Assembly (NCBI RefSeq): GCF_033958435.1
Contig: NC_134145.1
Location: 39,521,501 to 39,585,500, forward strand
DNA: 64,000 nucleotides
Direction of reading: 5' to 3'
Source of the DNA: Carettochelys insculpta
Lineage: Eukaryota; Chordata; Testudines; Carettochelyidae
Below the pieces are notes generated by a model. The model did no database searches and was not told the origin of the DNA. It saw only the letters and a list, made by a program, of their open reading frames with translations. The stretch's first letter is position 1. Every line of letters starts with the position of its first letter. Both the position numbers and the translations under genes were made by a program. This document shows, piece after piece, positions 21,307 to 32,829 of the stretch.

Positions 21307-22872
21307 ATGGCCACCCCCCAGCCCCCTAAGTGCCTCCAGGGCACCCCCCCCCAAGGGAAGCCAGGGCTCCCAGGCTGGCTGCCAGGCCGGGAAGCAGCAG
21401 CGGGGCCCCTCCTGGACAGAGGCCAAGCTTCGGGACCTGCTGGGGCTCTGGAGTGAGGAGGAGGTGCTCCAGGTAATGGGGCGCAAGAGGCTGAACGCGG
21501 ATGCGTTCACTCGGCTGGCCGAGGGCCTGGCCGCCTGGGGTCACCCTTCCCGCACTCCGGATCATGTATGCAGTAAAGTGAAGGAGCTGTGGCAGGTTTA
21601 CGCCTGGGCCCGGGATGCGGCCGGCCAATCTGGGGCCGCCTCCATCACTTGCCCCTTTTACAGGAAGCTGAGGGCCATCCTGGGCCCCCGGCACACCTCC
21701 TCCCCTCCGGCCACTCTTGATACCTCGGCCGATGAGCCCCAGCAGGCCCCGGAAGTGGAGTCCGCCCCGGAGGCAAGCCCTGCACCCTGGGGGCCCCCCC
21801 AGGAGCCCACCCCCGGGGCACCAGAGGAGGAGGAGGAGGAGGGGGAGTCCTCCTCCAGCGACACCGAGCTCCAGATCCACATCCCGTCCCGGAGCTCCAG
21901 CAGGCGGCCGCCCACCGGGTGTCCCCCGACCGTGGGAGTGGACCATCAGGTATGTACCCCCCTGGTGCACACCCCCGGGGTTGAGAGGCGGGGGTAATAG
22001 ATATGACCAGGGCCCCCCACATGCCCAGATGACCATGGCCCCAAGGACAGCAGTGGCATGTCCCTCAGAAGAGTGCATCAGCCCCTGCCCCCCAGCACGA
22101 CAGTGCCATGCCCCATCCCCGGGGCTGGGGGGAGCGGAACCTCTAGGGTCCCCCGGGGGGATGGGGTGGGACACCCTTCATCATCAGCAACAGCATCTCC
22201 CGGGGACAGGGATGGGGAACCAGCAGCAGAGGGGTGGGGGGACAAGGGCCACTGCTTGGGGCCCACACTAACGGCTGTCTCCACTCTTCTTCCCCCCTCC
22301 TGTGTTCCGCAGCTGCACCATTGGAAGGACCAGAGAGTGCCGGCGAGGTGTCAGTGGTCCCGGACAGCCCACCGGGGCCATCGCTCCAGGCCAGCCCCTC
22401 AGCGGGGGACCGACCAGCCCCACGGCAGGGATGATGGTGGACCCAGCACCACCACCCGACGGTGACAGACCCCCAGCTGCTGGCCATCCGTCGTCGGCAG
22501 CTGGAGGTCCCCGAGCAGTGGCTGCGGGTGGAGGAGCGGCGCCTCCAACTCCAGGAGCGGGTGCTGGCCTGGCGCCAGGAGGCATGGGGGGCCTTCATGC
22601 GGACATTCAACCGTATCGCGGACTACCTGGCCCCCCATGCCGCGCTGGCTGCCGCTGTACCTGCCCTGCCTGCTCCACCCGCTGCTCCATCAGCTGCGCC
22701 ATCCGCCGTCGCACCACCACCCGCCACCGAGGGCCCTTCTGCCGAGGGGGACCTGGAGCCAGCTGACACCCTCTGGCCTTATCTCCCGGTCTGCCCGGCC
22801 CGCAGCCAGCCCCGGCCAGGGCTGAGGCTGAGGTGTGGGTCACGGCCGCCCACCCCCAGCGCTGGACATTAG
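21307..22872 (+). pseudogene. Harbinger Myb/SANT-like accessory protein, element 1
   Basis: Probable DNA-binding partner of the transposase. A start ATGGCCACC at 21307 opens a proline-rich leader. After a frame change near the C9 run at ~21344 the frame reads SWTEAKLRDLLGLWSEEEVL, ADAFTRLAEGLAAWGH, TPDHVCSKVKELWQ and CPFYRKLRAILG (21413-21700), a trihelix Myb/SANT-like domain with spaced tryptophans. An acidic serine-rich part follows (EEEEEEGESSSSDTE). A possible intron runs 21950-22312 (GT...AG). The last part (QLEVPEQWLRVEERRLQLQE, ~22500-22560) is a probable coiled coil, followed by an Ala-Pro tail ending at 22872. Its partner gene is convergent. Role by analogy with other Harbinger Myb-like proteins. 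Confidence 0.8.
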
Positions 22873-23258
22873 GGGGTGTGGGGCCCAGGACGTGGCCCTC
22901 CCCGTCCCCCTTTGTATATATCCCCTTCAGTTTAATGTTGTTTTGTAAATAGTTTCTATTAGACCCCTGTTGTTATGCTGATCCCTGCCCCCCATGTACA
23001 TAGTTTTCCCCTTCCTTGTCTTCCCCTTTCATCTTATCTTATTTATAATACATATATATAATTTTGATTTTGCCTGTAAATAGTTAGTCATGATAATAAT
23101 AATAAGAGTTCAACAGATATTTGATTTGACGAACAAATGTCTGTGTTTACTTACAAGCAAAGTGAGGGGGGGTGTGCTCTTGGGTGCTCTGTGGTGTGGG
23201 CATAGGGGCAGGGAGTGTTGTGGAGGATGGGGTGGTGCAGTAGGGGGTCTGCCAGCGT

Positions 23259-24629
23259 TCACCCCGCGGCCTTGTTGAACTGGGCCCGCAGGGCCTCCCG
23301 GACCCGGGTCCCTTCGGGGTCCACCTGGCGACTGGGGGCAGTGGGTAGCTGCACATCGGCGCTGCCGGCCTCCACAGCCCAGCCCTGAAAGAAGGCCTCC
23401 CCCTTGCTCTCCACCAGGTTGTGGAGGGCGCTGCACGCGCCCATAATCTGGGGGATGTTGGTTGGGCCCGCATCAAGGCGGGTGAGGAGACACCTCCAGC
23501 GCCCTTTGAGGCGGCCAAATGTGCACTTCACCACCTGGCACGCGTGGTTCAGGAGCATGTTGAAGCGCTCCTGGCTGGCTGACAGGTGGCCCGTGTACGG
23601 GTGCATGAGCCAGGGCCGGAGCGGGTATGCCGCATCTGCGATGACGCAGAGGGGCATGGTGGTGTCCCCCACAGGGATCTCCCACTGGGGGATGTAGGTC
23701 CCCGCCTCCAGCCGGCGGCACAGGCCTGAGTTCCGGAATACCCGGGCGTTGTGGGTGCTGCCAGGTCAGCCCACATAAATGTCCAAGAAACTGCCCCAGC
23801 TGTCGACCAAGGCCTGGAGGACCACAGAATGGTAGCCCTTCCTGTTTAAGTAGTGTCCTCCACTGTGCTCCGGGGCGCGGATGGGGATGTGGGTCCCATC
23901 CAGAGCCCCGAAGCAATTGGGGAAGCCCAGGGTGGCAAAGCACGCGGTGGCGGCATCTGGGTCTCCAAGCCTCATGAGCCTGTGGAGGAGCAGGGCGTTG
24001 ATGGCGTGGACAACCTGCACGGGAAGGACATGGGAGAGCACCAATGAGGGGTGTGCAGGGTGTGTGTGGCCCTCCCCTGCCAGGGCTCCCTTCCCCTCCC
24101 CTCCCCTGCCAGGGCTGCCTCCCCCTCCCCCCGTGGGTCCTCTTACCTCCATGAGGACAGCCCCGACGGTGGCCTTGCCCACGCCAAACTGCTGGCCCAC
24201 GGATTGGTAGCTGTCTGGAGTGGCCAGCTTCCAGACAGCGATGCCGACCCGTTTCTCGACGCTGAGGGCACACCGCATGATGGTGTCCTGGTGCCTGAGT
24301 GCAGGGGTGAGCCACTGGCATAGCTCCAGCAATGTCTGCCGGCTCATGCGAAAGTTCTGGAGCCAGCGGTCGTCGTCCCACTCTCCGAGCACCAGCCGCT
24401 CCCACCAGTTGGTGCTGGTGGGGTAGCTCCACAGCCGGCGGCGTATGAGGCGGGGGTGGGGGCGGGGTGCTGCAGGGTTGGGGGTTGTGTCCTCCTCCCC
24501 TGCGGGCAGCTCCTCCTCTGTGGCAAGGATGTGCTCAGCTGCCTCCTGCATGGCATGAAGCAGGGCAAGCACTGCTCCTACAGGGGCGGCTGGGTGGACC
24601 TCTGGCTGCTGCTGCTGCTGGGGGTCCAT
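23259..24629 (-). pseudogene. Harbinger DDE transposase, element 1 (nonsense and catalytic change)
   Basis: Cuts and rejoins the element ends. Start at MDPQQQQQ (24629), chosen because element 2 and the MITEs share it; an in-frame ATG lies 24 bases upstream. Exon 1 (24629-24147, 161 codons) has WWERLVLGEWDDDRW, FRMSRQTLLELCQWL and a helix-turn-helix-like region ending GVGKATVGAVLMEV. A 132-bp GT-AG intron (24146-24015) follows. Exon 2 (24014-23259) has GALDGTHIPI, DAAYPL and FGRLKG, about 412 residues in total. TGG is TGA at 23768-23766, and the glutamate before CTFGRLKG is lysine (codon 23528-23526). Otherwise the frame is open throughout. HARBI1-type family. Confidence 0.9.
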
Positions 24630-24714
24630 GACTGCGTCGCTTGAGGTGTGCATGCCTATGGCTCTGCAGACCGCATGCTGTGCAGGCTGAGTGTGTCTGG
24701 GAGGGGCCCTTTCA

Positions 24715-25399
24715 AGCCGTGTCTACTACTTCGAAGCAGCGGCACTGACTTCAAAATAGCGCCCGTCACAGCTACACGTGTTGGGCGCTATTTCGACGTT
24801 AACATCAACATTAGGCGGCGAGACGTCGAAGCTGCTAACCCCATGAGGGGATGGGAATAGCGCCCTACTTCGAAGTTCAATGTCGAGGTAGGGCACATGT
24901 AGACGATCCGCGTCCCGCAACATCGAAATAGCGGGGTCCGCCATGGCGGCCATCAGCTGAGGGGTAAAGAGACGCTCTGTCTCCAGCCCCTGCGGGGCTC
25001 TATGGTCACCGTGTGCAGCAGCCCTTAGCCCAGGGCTTCTGGCTGCTGCTGCTGCTGCAGCTGGGGATCCATGCTGCATGCACAGGGTCTGCAACCAGTT
25101 GTCGGCTCTGTGGATCTTGTGTTGTTTAGTGCAACTGTGTCTGGGAGGGGCCCTTTAAGGGAGCGGCTTGCTGTTGAGTCCACCCTGTGACCCTGTCTGC
25201 AGCTGTTCCTGGCACCCTTATTTCGATGTGTGCTACTTTGGCGTGTGGACGTTCCCTCGCAGTGCCTATTTCGATGTGGTGCTGCGCAACGTCGATGTTG
25301 AACGTCGACGTTGCCAGCTCTGGAGGACGTGTAGACGTTATTCATGTCTCCACATCGAAATAGGCTACTTCAAAGTAGGCTTCACGTGTAGACGTAGCT
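24715..25399. mobile_element. Harbinger MITE nested in Harbinger element 1
   Basis: 685 bp, same family as 11304-12000. It begins AGCCGTGTCTAC and ends GTAGACGTAGCT, with TCA at left (24712-24714) and TAA at right (25400-25402), a TAA duplication with one change. Element 2 has uninterrupted GGGGCCCTTTGAGGGAG at the same place (~34285), so the host sequence here was split. It keeps the MDPQL relic of the transposase start on the minus strand. Confidence 0.85.
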
Positions 25400-25669
25400 T
25401 AAGGGAGCAGCTAGCTGTTGCCCCGGAAGTGCTAGTCCGCCCTGTGACCCTGTCTGCAGCTGTTCCTGGCACCCTTATTTCGATGTGTGCTACTTTGGCG
25501 TGTGGACGTTCCCTCGCAGCGCCTATTTCGATGTGGTGCTGCCCAATGGCACCAGCCCTGGTGGACGTGTAGACGTTATTCATCGAAATTTCGATGTAGC
25601 GTGCACGTGTAGACATAGCCATAGACTCCAATCCTGCGATCATTGAAATCAATGGAAAGAATGCCACTA

Positions 25670-26165
25670 ACTTTGTAAGCTCTTTATTTAGATTGTAAAC
25701 TCTTTTGTGCCAGGGAATGTCCATGACTCGCTTTGTATAGTGCCTCATGTGTGGGAGGAGGGTGGTTCCCATTCTTAGTAATGATGTGGGACAATCTACA
25801 AGGGAGGCCAGCATTCCATTTCCAAACATTCTGGTATGCGATTAAGATTCTGTGAGATATTTTATATCACAAGATCAAAGCATGGAAAATCCATAAAACA
25901 CTAGAGTCTTGGACCACTTGAGGCCAGGAGGAAGTATGCAACATATTCTGAATTCTCCATAGACTTTTAAGAATAAATAACTGTCATTTCTTTCCTACCT
26001 TAAAGGTTGAAAGATTGTCTAAGGCTGATGAATGGAAGTGTGAGGAGGTAAACTGATTTCTTTAAGGAAGGTACTGTGTCCTCTGTGGTTGCATAGCACT
26101 TATCACAATGGGACTCTGATCCTTAGCGGGCTGCTGAGCACTTGGGCAATAAAAGTTTTCACTGT
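25670..26165. mobile_element. Old L2/MIR-tail-like relics
   Basis: Two pieces: ~25675-25770 with AGATTGTAAACTCTTTTGTG and ~26065-26165 with GCATAGCACTTATCACAATGGG. Both resemble the shared L2/MIR 3' tail wording (TGTAAGCTCTTTGGGGCAGG, CAGCACCTAGCACAATGGGG). Strongly decayed. Confidence 0.4.
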
Positions 26166-26479
26166 TCTCCCCATGCTTTAGGAAAAGTTTTCGAATATAC
26201 ATAACTTGAAGATGCTTTAGACAAAATGCCTCATGTAGGCTGCTCTACACTATATTTCCCTGTTGGAGGAGGAATGCAAATGAGGGAGATCAAAAATGCA
26301 AATGAAGTGCTGGTTTACAAATCATGCACTTCATTTGCATAATCTCAAGTGGTTGCATTTCCAGAAAAGACTTTTGCAAAAGCAAACAGCCATGTAGACT
26401 GGGTTCCTTCAGAACAAAAGCCACGTTTTTGAAAGCGCCCTTATTCCACATCATCATTCGGGCCCTGGAGCACAGCCCA

Positions 26480-27065
26480 GGGGGCCTACATGAATCGCAA
26501 AGACTACCACTTGGTAGTCCTGCAGGCCCTGGTTGATGCCAATGGCCGGTTCTAGGACATCTGTGTGGGCTGGTCTGGCCGCACACATGATGCCAGGGTC
26601 TTCAGGAACTCAGGGCTGGGCGATCGTATGGCCGAGGTGACCTTCATCCCTCTGCGGGAGCTCCCCATCAGGGACACTACGGTGCCACCCTGGCATGGCG
26701 GACGCGGCCTATCCCCTTCAGGCCTGGCTGATGCGGCCATAAACTGGGCACACCCAGCCCAGCCAGGACATTTTTAATGAGTGGCTGAACCGCACCCGGA
26801 ACACCGTCGAGCAGGTGTTCAGCCTCCTCAAGGGGCATTTTAGATACCTCTACACCAGGCTGGAGTTGGCCCCCCCCAACGTCCTGGTGGTAGTTGGGGC
26901 CTGCTGCATCCTTCATAACCTGGTGGAGGTGAAACATGAGCCCTGTATATGGGGATGGGCTACCGAGGCGGGGTGCAGTTACAAACAGCCCCCTGCTGCC
27001 CCGTGCCACCAGGCCCAGTAGGACTGGGTGCGTGTACAGGAGGCCCTGCGCCAGGCCTTTGAGCT
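26480..27065 (+). pseudogene. Harbinger transposase relic, exon 2 only
   Basis: Covers the second half of the transposase: MNRKDYHLVVLQALVD, VGWSGRTHDARVFRNSGL, VTFIPLRELP, NRTRNTVEQVFSLLKGHF and LVVVGACCILHNLVE, closing with RVQEALRQAFELEP. The glutamate of the triad is kept in VEQVFSLLKG. The first catalytic block (ALDGTH) and the helix-turn-helix exon are absent. Stops at ~26554 and ~27020 and a frame change at ~26700 break it. It is more diverged from elements 1 and 2 than those are from each other. Confidence 0.8.
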
Positions 27066-27099
27066 GGAGCCATGGTGCCCCCCCCCCACTCTGCACACT

Positions 27100-27235
27100 C
27101 CCCCCCCGCACCCGCACCCTGCACACACGTGCACAGCCCTCCCCCACCTGCACCCTGCACACACATGCACACCCCCCACCTGCACCTTGCATATACACAC
27201 ATACGCACACCCACCAGCACATATGCATAGTGGAC
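27100..27235. repeat. CA-rich minisatellite
   Basis: Three or so irregular copies of a unit near CACCTGCACCCTGCACACAC with spacer ATGCACACCCCC, just after the transposase relic. The last copy decays to ATATACACACATACGCACAC. Confidence 0.7.
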
Positions 27236-27543
27236 ACAGGGTAATCCATAAAAATAAACTATTTACTTTACAGAAATGTGCCCCTCATTTTGGGGGAACT
27301 ATTTACATGTGTGGGGGGGAAGGTGACCGGGGAGCCGTGGGGAGGGGAGCATGTGGAGTGGGGAGGGTTAACAGGGAGCCAGGGTGTGGGGAGCATCACC
27401 TCTCTACAGGGTTTGACAGCCAGGATCCCAGTCATCCACACTCACCCCTTGCTCCCTGTGTCCGGGGACCCCGCTGGGGCTGGGCTGGGGCCAGCAGCAC
27501 AGGAAGGTAGGGGCGTGACTCGGGTGCCGTCTCCACACCTGTG

Positions 27544-29150
27544 TCAGGCTTGGTTCAGGGGCGGGGGACAGGGGCTCGGCCTCCAGCTGGTCATCCCTGG
27601 CCAGCAGGATGTGGGGCAGGCAGACAAGGCTAGCCAGTGGGAGGTGGGGAGGGAGCAGGGCCTCAAGGTCTGCCTCCTCGGGTGGGGGGTGGGTTGTGGG
27701 GGAGGCAGTGGGATGGGGGATTGGGGCCTGGGGGGGAACACTGGGAGAGAGGGGAGGGGATGCATGGGTGACGAGGGCATGAGAGATAGGGGGCTACAGG
27801 GGGCGTGAGTGCGGGAGTGAGCCCGTGATGGAACAGCAGCAGGGGCCAGGTGGCTGACCACAGTCTGGGTGAGGGCGTCCAGGTCGGACGCCACCCGGTC
27901 CCATGCCCACCACTCCATAGCCAGCCACTCCCGCACAATGCCCGTCAGCTCCCTGAGAGCGGCCATGTGGGCCGTGTCCCCTGCCTCCTCCTCCCCAGCC
28001 TGGTGGTGCTGGCTGAAGGACCGGCAGCTGCCCCACGCTATCCTGGTCTGAGGCCTAGGCCACTCCCCATCGCCCTCGGTCGTTGAGCTCCCTGGGCCCA
28101 TCGTGGGACTGGTCCGGCTGCTGGCTGCTGGAGCTGTGGAGACATAAGGAGAGAGGAAAGGGCCATTAGTCCCATTGAGGGACTCCTTGAACCCCTCTGT
28201 CCCTCCCACCCCATCCGGGGGGCTCCTGCACCGACCTCATCCAGGGCTCCCCATCTGGGTTGTGGGAGTGCTGTTTCTCCTCTGCCTCCCTCGGTCGCTC
28301 CGTGGCTGGGTGGCCCATGGTATTGTCTGGGCCACAAGGTGCTGGGTGCCACACATCAGCTCTGTGAGGCCAGGGCATTGGGGCCATCTGGCCTGCCCAT
28401 GCCCCGATGCTGATTTCCCTGTGGGTGGGCTGCAGCCACCCTGGGTGGAACTGCGCACCTCTTCCCCCAGCCCCGTGGCCGCCCGCATGCACAGTACATA
28501 CCTGTGGGTCCCTCCAGGAACTCGGGAGAGGCGCAATCTGAGGGGGTCAGGCTGGATGGGCCCAAGGGGACGTCAGTGACAAGGGCCCCCCACTCGAGCC
28601 CTCGTCATCACTGGTGTCCGGAATCCATGGTGGGCACCTGCAGGTGTCCAGTGGTCTGGGGCAGTCCTCCCACTTGGTCCCTGTCCCCTCCAGCTCTGGC
28701 TCCATTGGGGGGCCTGCCTTGTTGAGGAACACAACTGGGGTTCCGCCTCCTTGGGCCCACGGTGGCAGTTGAGTTCTTTAAAGTAGGGGCAGCTGGTGGG
28801 CACTGCCCCTGACCGTCCAGCCATGTCTCAAGCCCAGAAGTAGTCCTGCTGGAGCCCCTTCACTTTGGACCTCACCTGGTCCTGGGCCGGGTGGGGTGAC
28901 CCTGGCCGGTGAGGACCTTAGCAAGGCGCTCGACTGCCACCACATTCCTGCACTGAACCCCCGTCTGGTACAGGACCTCCTCATCTGCCCAGAGGGTTGA
29001 GGAGGTCCTGCAGCTCAGCATTGGTCCAGGAGGGGGCCCAGAGCTTGGGGTGCTGGCTCCCTTCCTGGGAGGGCTCCACGGTGTCCTTGGGGGGGGGCTC
29101 TGGGGTAGGCAGGGTCAGGGGCGCTGGCCATACTACTGAGGAGGGAACAG
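27544..29150 (-). pseudogene. Harbinger Myb-like protein relic
   Basis: Read from ~29150 downward: APSWTNAELQDLLNPLG (the first SANT helix with its tryptophan), then across frame changes CRNVVAVERLAKVL and KVK-like words, then an acidic and proline-rich middle and a helical C-terminal segment LRELTGIVREWLAMEWWAWDR (in two blocks, ~27870-27940) ending in a proline-rich tail. Several stops and frame changes. It converges on the transposase relic at 26480-27065. Confidence 0.65.
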
Positions 29151-29591
29151 GTAGGCTGGAGCATTGCCCTTGCTGGATGGCTGGGCAGCAGCATGGGCTC
29201 CCTGCTGCCTGCATGCTCTCAGCTTCCTGCCTGAGTGTTCCTGGGACCCTGCGTCCTTACACATGGCTGGATGCCGGGGCCATAGAGCTCCGCTTGTGCT
29301 GTGAGCAGTGCCGCCACATGCCAGCTGATCGTGGCCATGCAGGACCTTCTCTTTCAAAAGAGCGGGCCGTGGATCATCTACACTTGCTCTCTCTGGAAAT
29401 AATCTTTTGAAGGAGGGCGCTCTTCCCATCCTGGGAACAGAGGACCGACTTTGAAAGAACAGGGGGAGTTCTTTAGAAGTTAATTTTGAAAGAGCACCAT
29501 GCCAGTGTAGACGCTCCTCAGGTTCTTTTGAAAGAACTCGGTCTTCCAATTTGAATTTTGAATGTACTTGCTAGTGTAGACGCACCCAAAA

Positions 29592-30593
29592 TGTTTAATG
29601 ATTTCTTGGGCAGTACTGAGAATAGCTTTCTGTGACAGAAAGAGGAAGCAGCAAGAAGGAATACAGTGGTTGTAGACTTGATTCTAACCAACTGAGAGGA
29701 ATTGGTTTCAAATCTGCAGGTGGGAGGCAATTTGAGTGAAAATGATCTTAAAATGATACATTTCATAATTCTAAGGAAAACAAAAAGAGAGAATAGGAAA
29801 GTTAGTATAATGGAGAGTTTTTTAAAAAGCAGACAAACTCAGAGGACTGGTATGGAAGATCCCTGGGAAGAAAAATCTCAGGGTGAAGGAGTTCTGAGGA
29901 GCAGGCAATTCCTCAAACATTCTATCCAAATAAAAATAAAAACAGGAACAATATTAAGAGGTCAGTTGGGTTTCAGCAAGAGTTCTTTAATATCCTCAAC
30001 AACAACAACAACAGCAAAAAACCTTACAAAGGTGGAAACATGGATGAATTGCTAAGGGGGAGTACAAAAGTATAGCACAAACATGTAAGGACAAAATCAG
30101 AAAAGCTAAGGCAAAAACGAGTTACATATAGTAGCAAGGGACATAAACAGGTACGAAAGAGGTTCTTTGAACACAATTAGGAGCAAGAGAAAGACAAAGA
30201 AAAGTACAGGACCTCTACTTAGTGGGGAAGGAGCCTAATAACTGATGATATCAAGCAGGCTGAGGTATTTAATGTCGATTTGCTTTCCGTCTTTGCTAGA
30301 CTGGTTAATGGTCTCCAGAAACTCACATTGCTCTGGCTCAGTTTTTGACTGACTGCTAGATTGTAATCCTACTTTTCTTTATTTCATTGGATCTGTTTCA
30401 TCCTGCTGTCAAGAGAGATCTACACAAAAATTAGTAAACATCCTAATTTATTAAGGAATACAGGGAAGGAACAGATGCCAAATAGGGAAATAAGAGTCTA
30501 AAGAATATTTAGATCAGTTAGATCTATTCTTCTTGGCAGGTTCTGCTGAAATTCATCCTAGGGAACTTATACGAACTAGCCTAAAACTCATAA
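29592..30593 (+). pseudogene. CR1 LINE body, left part (split by Harbinger 2)
   Basis: Decayed CR1 polyprotein. Recognisable words: VDLILTN-like VVDLILTN (~29671-29695), EYKSIAQTCKDKIRKAKAK (~30060-30116), then DQLDLFFLAGSAEIHPREL followed by LK (~30513-30590), which corresponds to the CR1 block normally read as AGPDEIHPRVLKELAD. The frame is broken many times. The body resumes at 34568 after Harbinger element 2. Confidence 0.75.
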
Positions 30594-31028
30594 GCTGCGT
30601 CTACACTAGCCAGCTATTTCAAAGTAGCCGTGCGAACTTTGAAATAGCGCCCGCCGTGTCTACACGTGCCGAGTGCTATTTCGAAGTTGAAATCGACATA
30701 AGGCGGCGAGACGTCGAAGTCGCTATCCTCATGAGGAGATGGGAATAGCGCCCTACTTTGATGTTGAATGTCGAAGTAGGGCACGTGTAGACGATCCGCG
30801 TCCCGCAACATCGAAATAGCGGGGTCCTCCATGGTGGCCATCAGCTGAGGGGTTGAGAGATGCTCTCTCCAGCCCCTGAGCTCTATGGTCGCCGCGTGCA
30901 GCAGCCCCTTAAAGCTCCCCGCCCCCTTATTTCCTGTGCAGGAAGCTGAGAGCTCGTGCAGGCACAGCACTGCCATGTGCCCAGCCTGCACGTCCCTCCA
31001 CAGCCCCAAGCCAGCACCCTGCACCCCA

Positions 31029-32504
31029 TGGCAGCCAGCCAGCCCCCCAAGCGCCCACAGGGCACACCCCCCAGGGGACCCAGGGCTCCCAGCCTGCAAG
31101 CCAGCAGGGGAAGAGGCAGTGGGGCCCCTCCTGGATGGAGGCCGAGATCCGGGACATGCTGGGGCTCTGGGGCGAGGAGGAGGTAATGGGGAGCAAGAGG
31201 CAGAACGTGGATGCGTTCGCTCGGCTGGCCGAGGGCCTGGCTGCCTGGGGTCACCCTGCCCGCACTCCTGACCATGTCAGGAGTAAGGTGAAGGAGCTGC
31301 GGCAGGGTTACGCCCAGGCCCGGGACATGGCCAGCCGATCTGGGGCTGCCCCCGCTGCTTGCCCCTTTTACAGGGAGCTCAGGGAAATCCTGGGCCCCTG
31401 GTACACCTCCTCACTCCCGGCCACCCTTGACGCATCAGCCGACGAGCCCCAGCAGGCCCCAGAGACAGAGTCCACCCTGGAGGCCAGCACTGCACCCCAG
31501 GGCCCCCCCCCCCCCGGAGCCCACCCCTGGGACACCGGAGGAGGAGGAGGGGGCCTCCAGCGATGGGGGAGCTCCAGATTGCCCTCCCCTCCCGCAGCTC
31601 CAGCAGGGCGTCCACCCGATGGCTGTCCCCCGACCGTGGGAGTGGAGCGTCAGCTATGTACTCCCCTGTGCACACCCCTGGGGTTAAGGGGCGGGGACAA
31701 GAGACATCCAGGGCCCTCCACACACCCAGATGACCATGGCCCCGAGGACAGCAGTGGCATGTCCCTCAGAAGAGTCCATCAGCCCCTGCCCCCCAGCAGG
31801 ACAGCGCCATGCCCCATCCCTGGGGATGGGGGGAGTGGAACCTAGAGTCCCCCGGGGCGGGGGGGTTGGACACCCATCATCATCATCTCCGGGGGACAGG
31901 GATGGGGAACCAGCAGCAGAGGGGTGAAGGGACAAGGGCCATGGGTCAGGGCCCAGACTAACGGCTGTCTCCACTCTTCTTCCCCCCTCTGTTCCGCAGC
32001 TGCACCATCAGAGGGCCCAGAGAGCACCAGAATGTTGTCTGTGGTCCCGGAGAGCCCACCGGGGCCATCCCACCAGGCCAGCCCCTCGGCGGAGCACAGA
32101 CCAGCCCCAGGACAAGCCTAACAGTGGTGGAGCCATCTGCGGGCGTCCACGGACCCCCAGCTGCTCGCCACCCTCCAGCATCAGCTGGAGGTGTCCGAGC
32201 AGCGCCTGTAGGTGGAGGAGTGGCGGCTCCATCTCCAGGAGTGAGCGCTGGCCTGGTGCCAGGAGGCTTGGGGAGGCCTTCATGCGCACGTTGGATGCCA
32301 TCGCATGGCACTTGGCCCCCCCCCGCCACTCCACCCGCCATCCCTCCACCATCGGCTGTCCTGGGGCCTGCCACCAAGGGGGACCATGGGCCTCTGGACA
32401 CCGCCCGGCCCTATCTGCCGGTTCTCCCGGCCCCCAGGCAGCCTCGACCGGGCCTCCGGCCGAGACGTGGGTTGCGACCCCCAACACCAGGCACAGGACA
32501 ATAG
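31029..32504 (+). pseudogene. Harbinger Myb/SANT-like accessory protein, element 2
   Basis: Close relative of the element 1 gene. ATGGCAGCCAGC at 31029 opens a proline-rich leader; the domain itself is read in another frame: WMEAEIRDMLGLWGEEEV, QNVDAFARLAEGLAAWGH, TPDHVRSKVKELRQGYAQAR and CPFYRELREILGP (31132-31400). The middle is acidic, and homopolymer C runs (C10 at ~31505) shift the frame again. A GT-AG intron like that of element 1 ends at ~32000 (TTCCGCAG). A coiled-coil-like piece follows at ~32160-32240, with a TAG at ~32210, and the tail ends at 32504. At least three frame changes or stops make it non-functional as written. Confidence 0.75.
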
Positions 32505-32829
32505 GGGTGCATGGCTGAGGACATTGCCCCCCCAAGGCCCCCTCCTTTGGACTCATTCCCCCCATGTTTGTGTAAATAGTTTTTGTTCTACCCCTGTTTT
32601 GTACCTGCCCCCCATGTACATAGTTCCCCCCTTCTTCTTCTGTTTTCATATTAATAATACAAAGGGTTGCAGGGTTTTGTTTTAAAAAAACTTCATTTTT
32701 TTATTGCACAGAAGTGTGTGTGGGGGGTGTGCTCTCGGGTTCTCTGTGGTGTGGGCGTGGGGGCAGGGAGTGTTGTGGAGGATGGGGGTGTGCAGTTGGT
32801 GGCTCACCCGCAGCTGGCCCTGCCAGCGT

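Larger units (their letters stand above)
20871..25620. mobile_element. PIF/Harbinger element 1 (two genes, nested MITE)
   Basis: 4750 bp including a 685-bp nested MITE. Ends are inverted (GGCCGCGTCTACACGTGC at left; GGCTATGTCTACACGTGC read on the other strand at right) and flanked by ATA (20868-20870, 25621-25623). Inside, a Myb/SANT-like gene runs rightward (21307-22872) and a DDE transposase gene runs leftward (24629-23259), leaving about 390 bp between their ends. Terminal ~300 bp are full of TTCGAAG/TTCGAAATAGC words. The catalytic glutamate is lost in the transposase, so the copy is inactive. Confidence 0.9.
26236..29589. mobile_element. Truncated, decayed Harbinger element
   Basis: Left end GCTGCTCTACACTATA followed by a foldback around GCAAATGAAGTGC...GCACTTCATTTGC; right end GCTAGTGTAGACGCACCC. 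Inside are a transposase relic reading rightward (26480-27065) and Myb-like remnants reading leftward (29150-27544), again convergent but in the reverse order to elements 1 and 2. The first exon of the transposase is missing: the left arm runs almost directly into the middle of exon 2. Confidence 0.75.

Noticed and set aside
21326..22174. 282-codon glycine-rich frame on the minus strand
   Set aside because: Antisense shadow of the GC-rich Myb-like gene of element 1; the sense strand has the conserved SANT-like words.
23473..24432. 319-codon frame on the minus strand beside the transposase
   Set aside because: It is the +1 shadow of the transposase; the HARBI1-type motifs are all in the other frame.
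27100..27235. Regularly spaced CA-rich units as a CRISPR-like array
   Set aside because: Units are tandem and irregular without unique spacers; it is a minisatellite.
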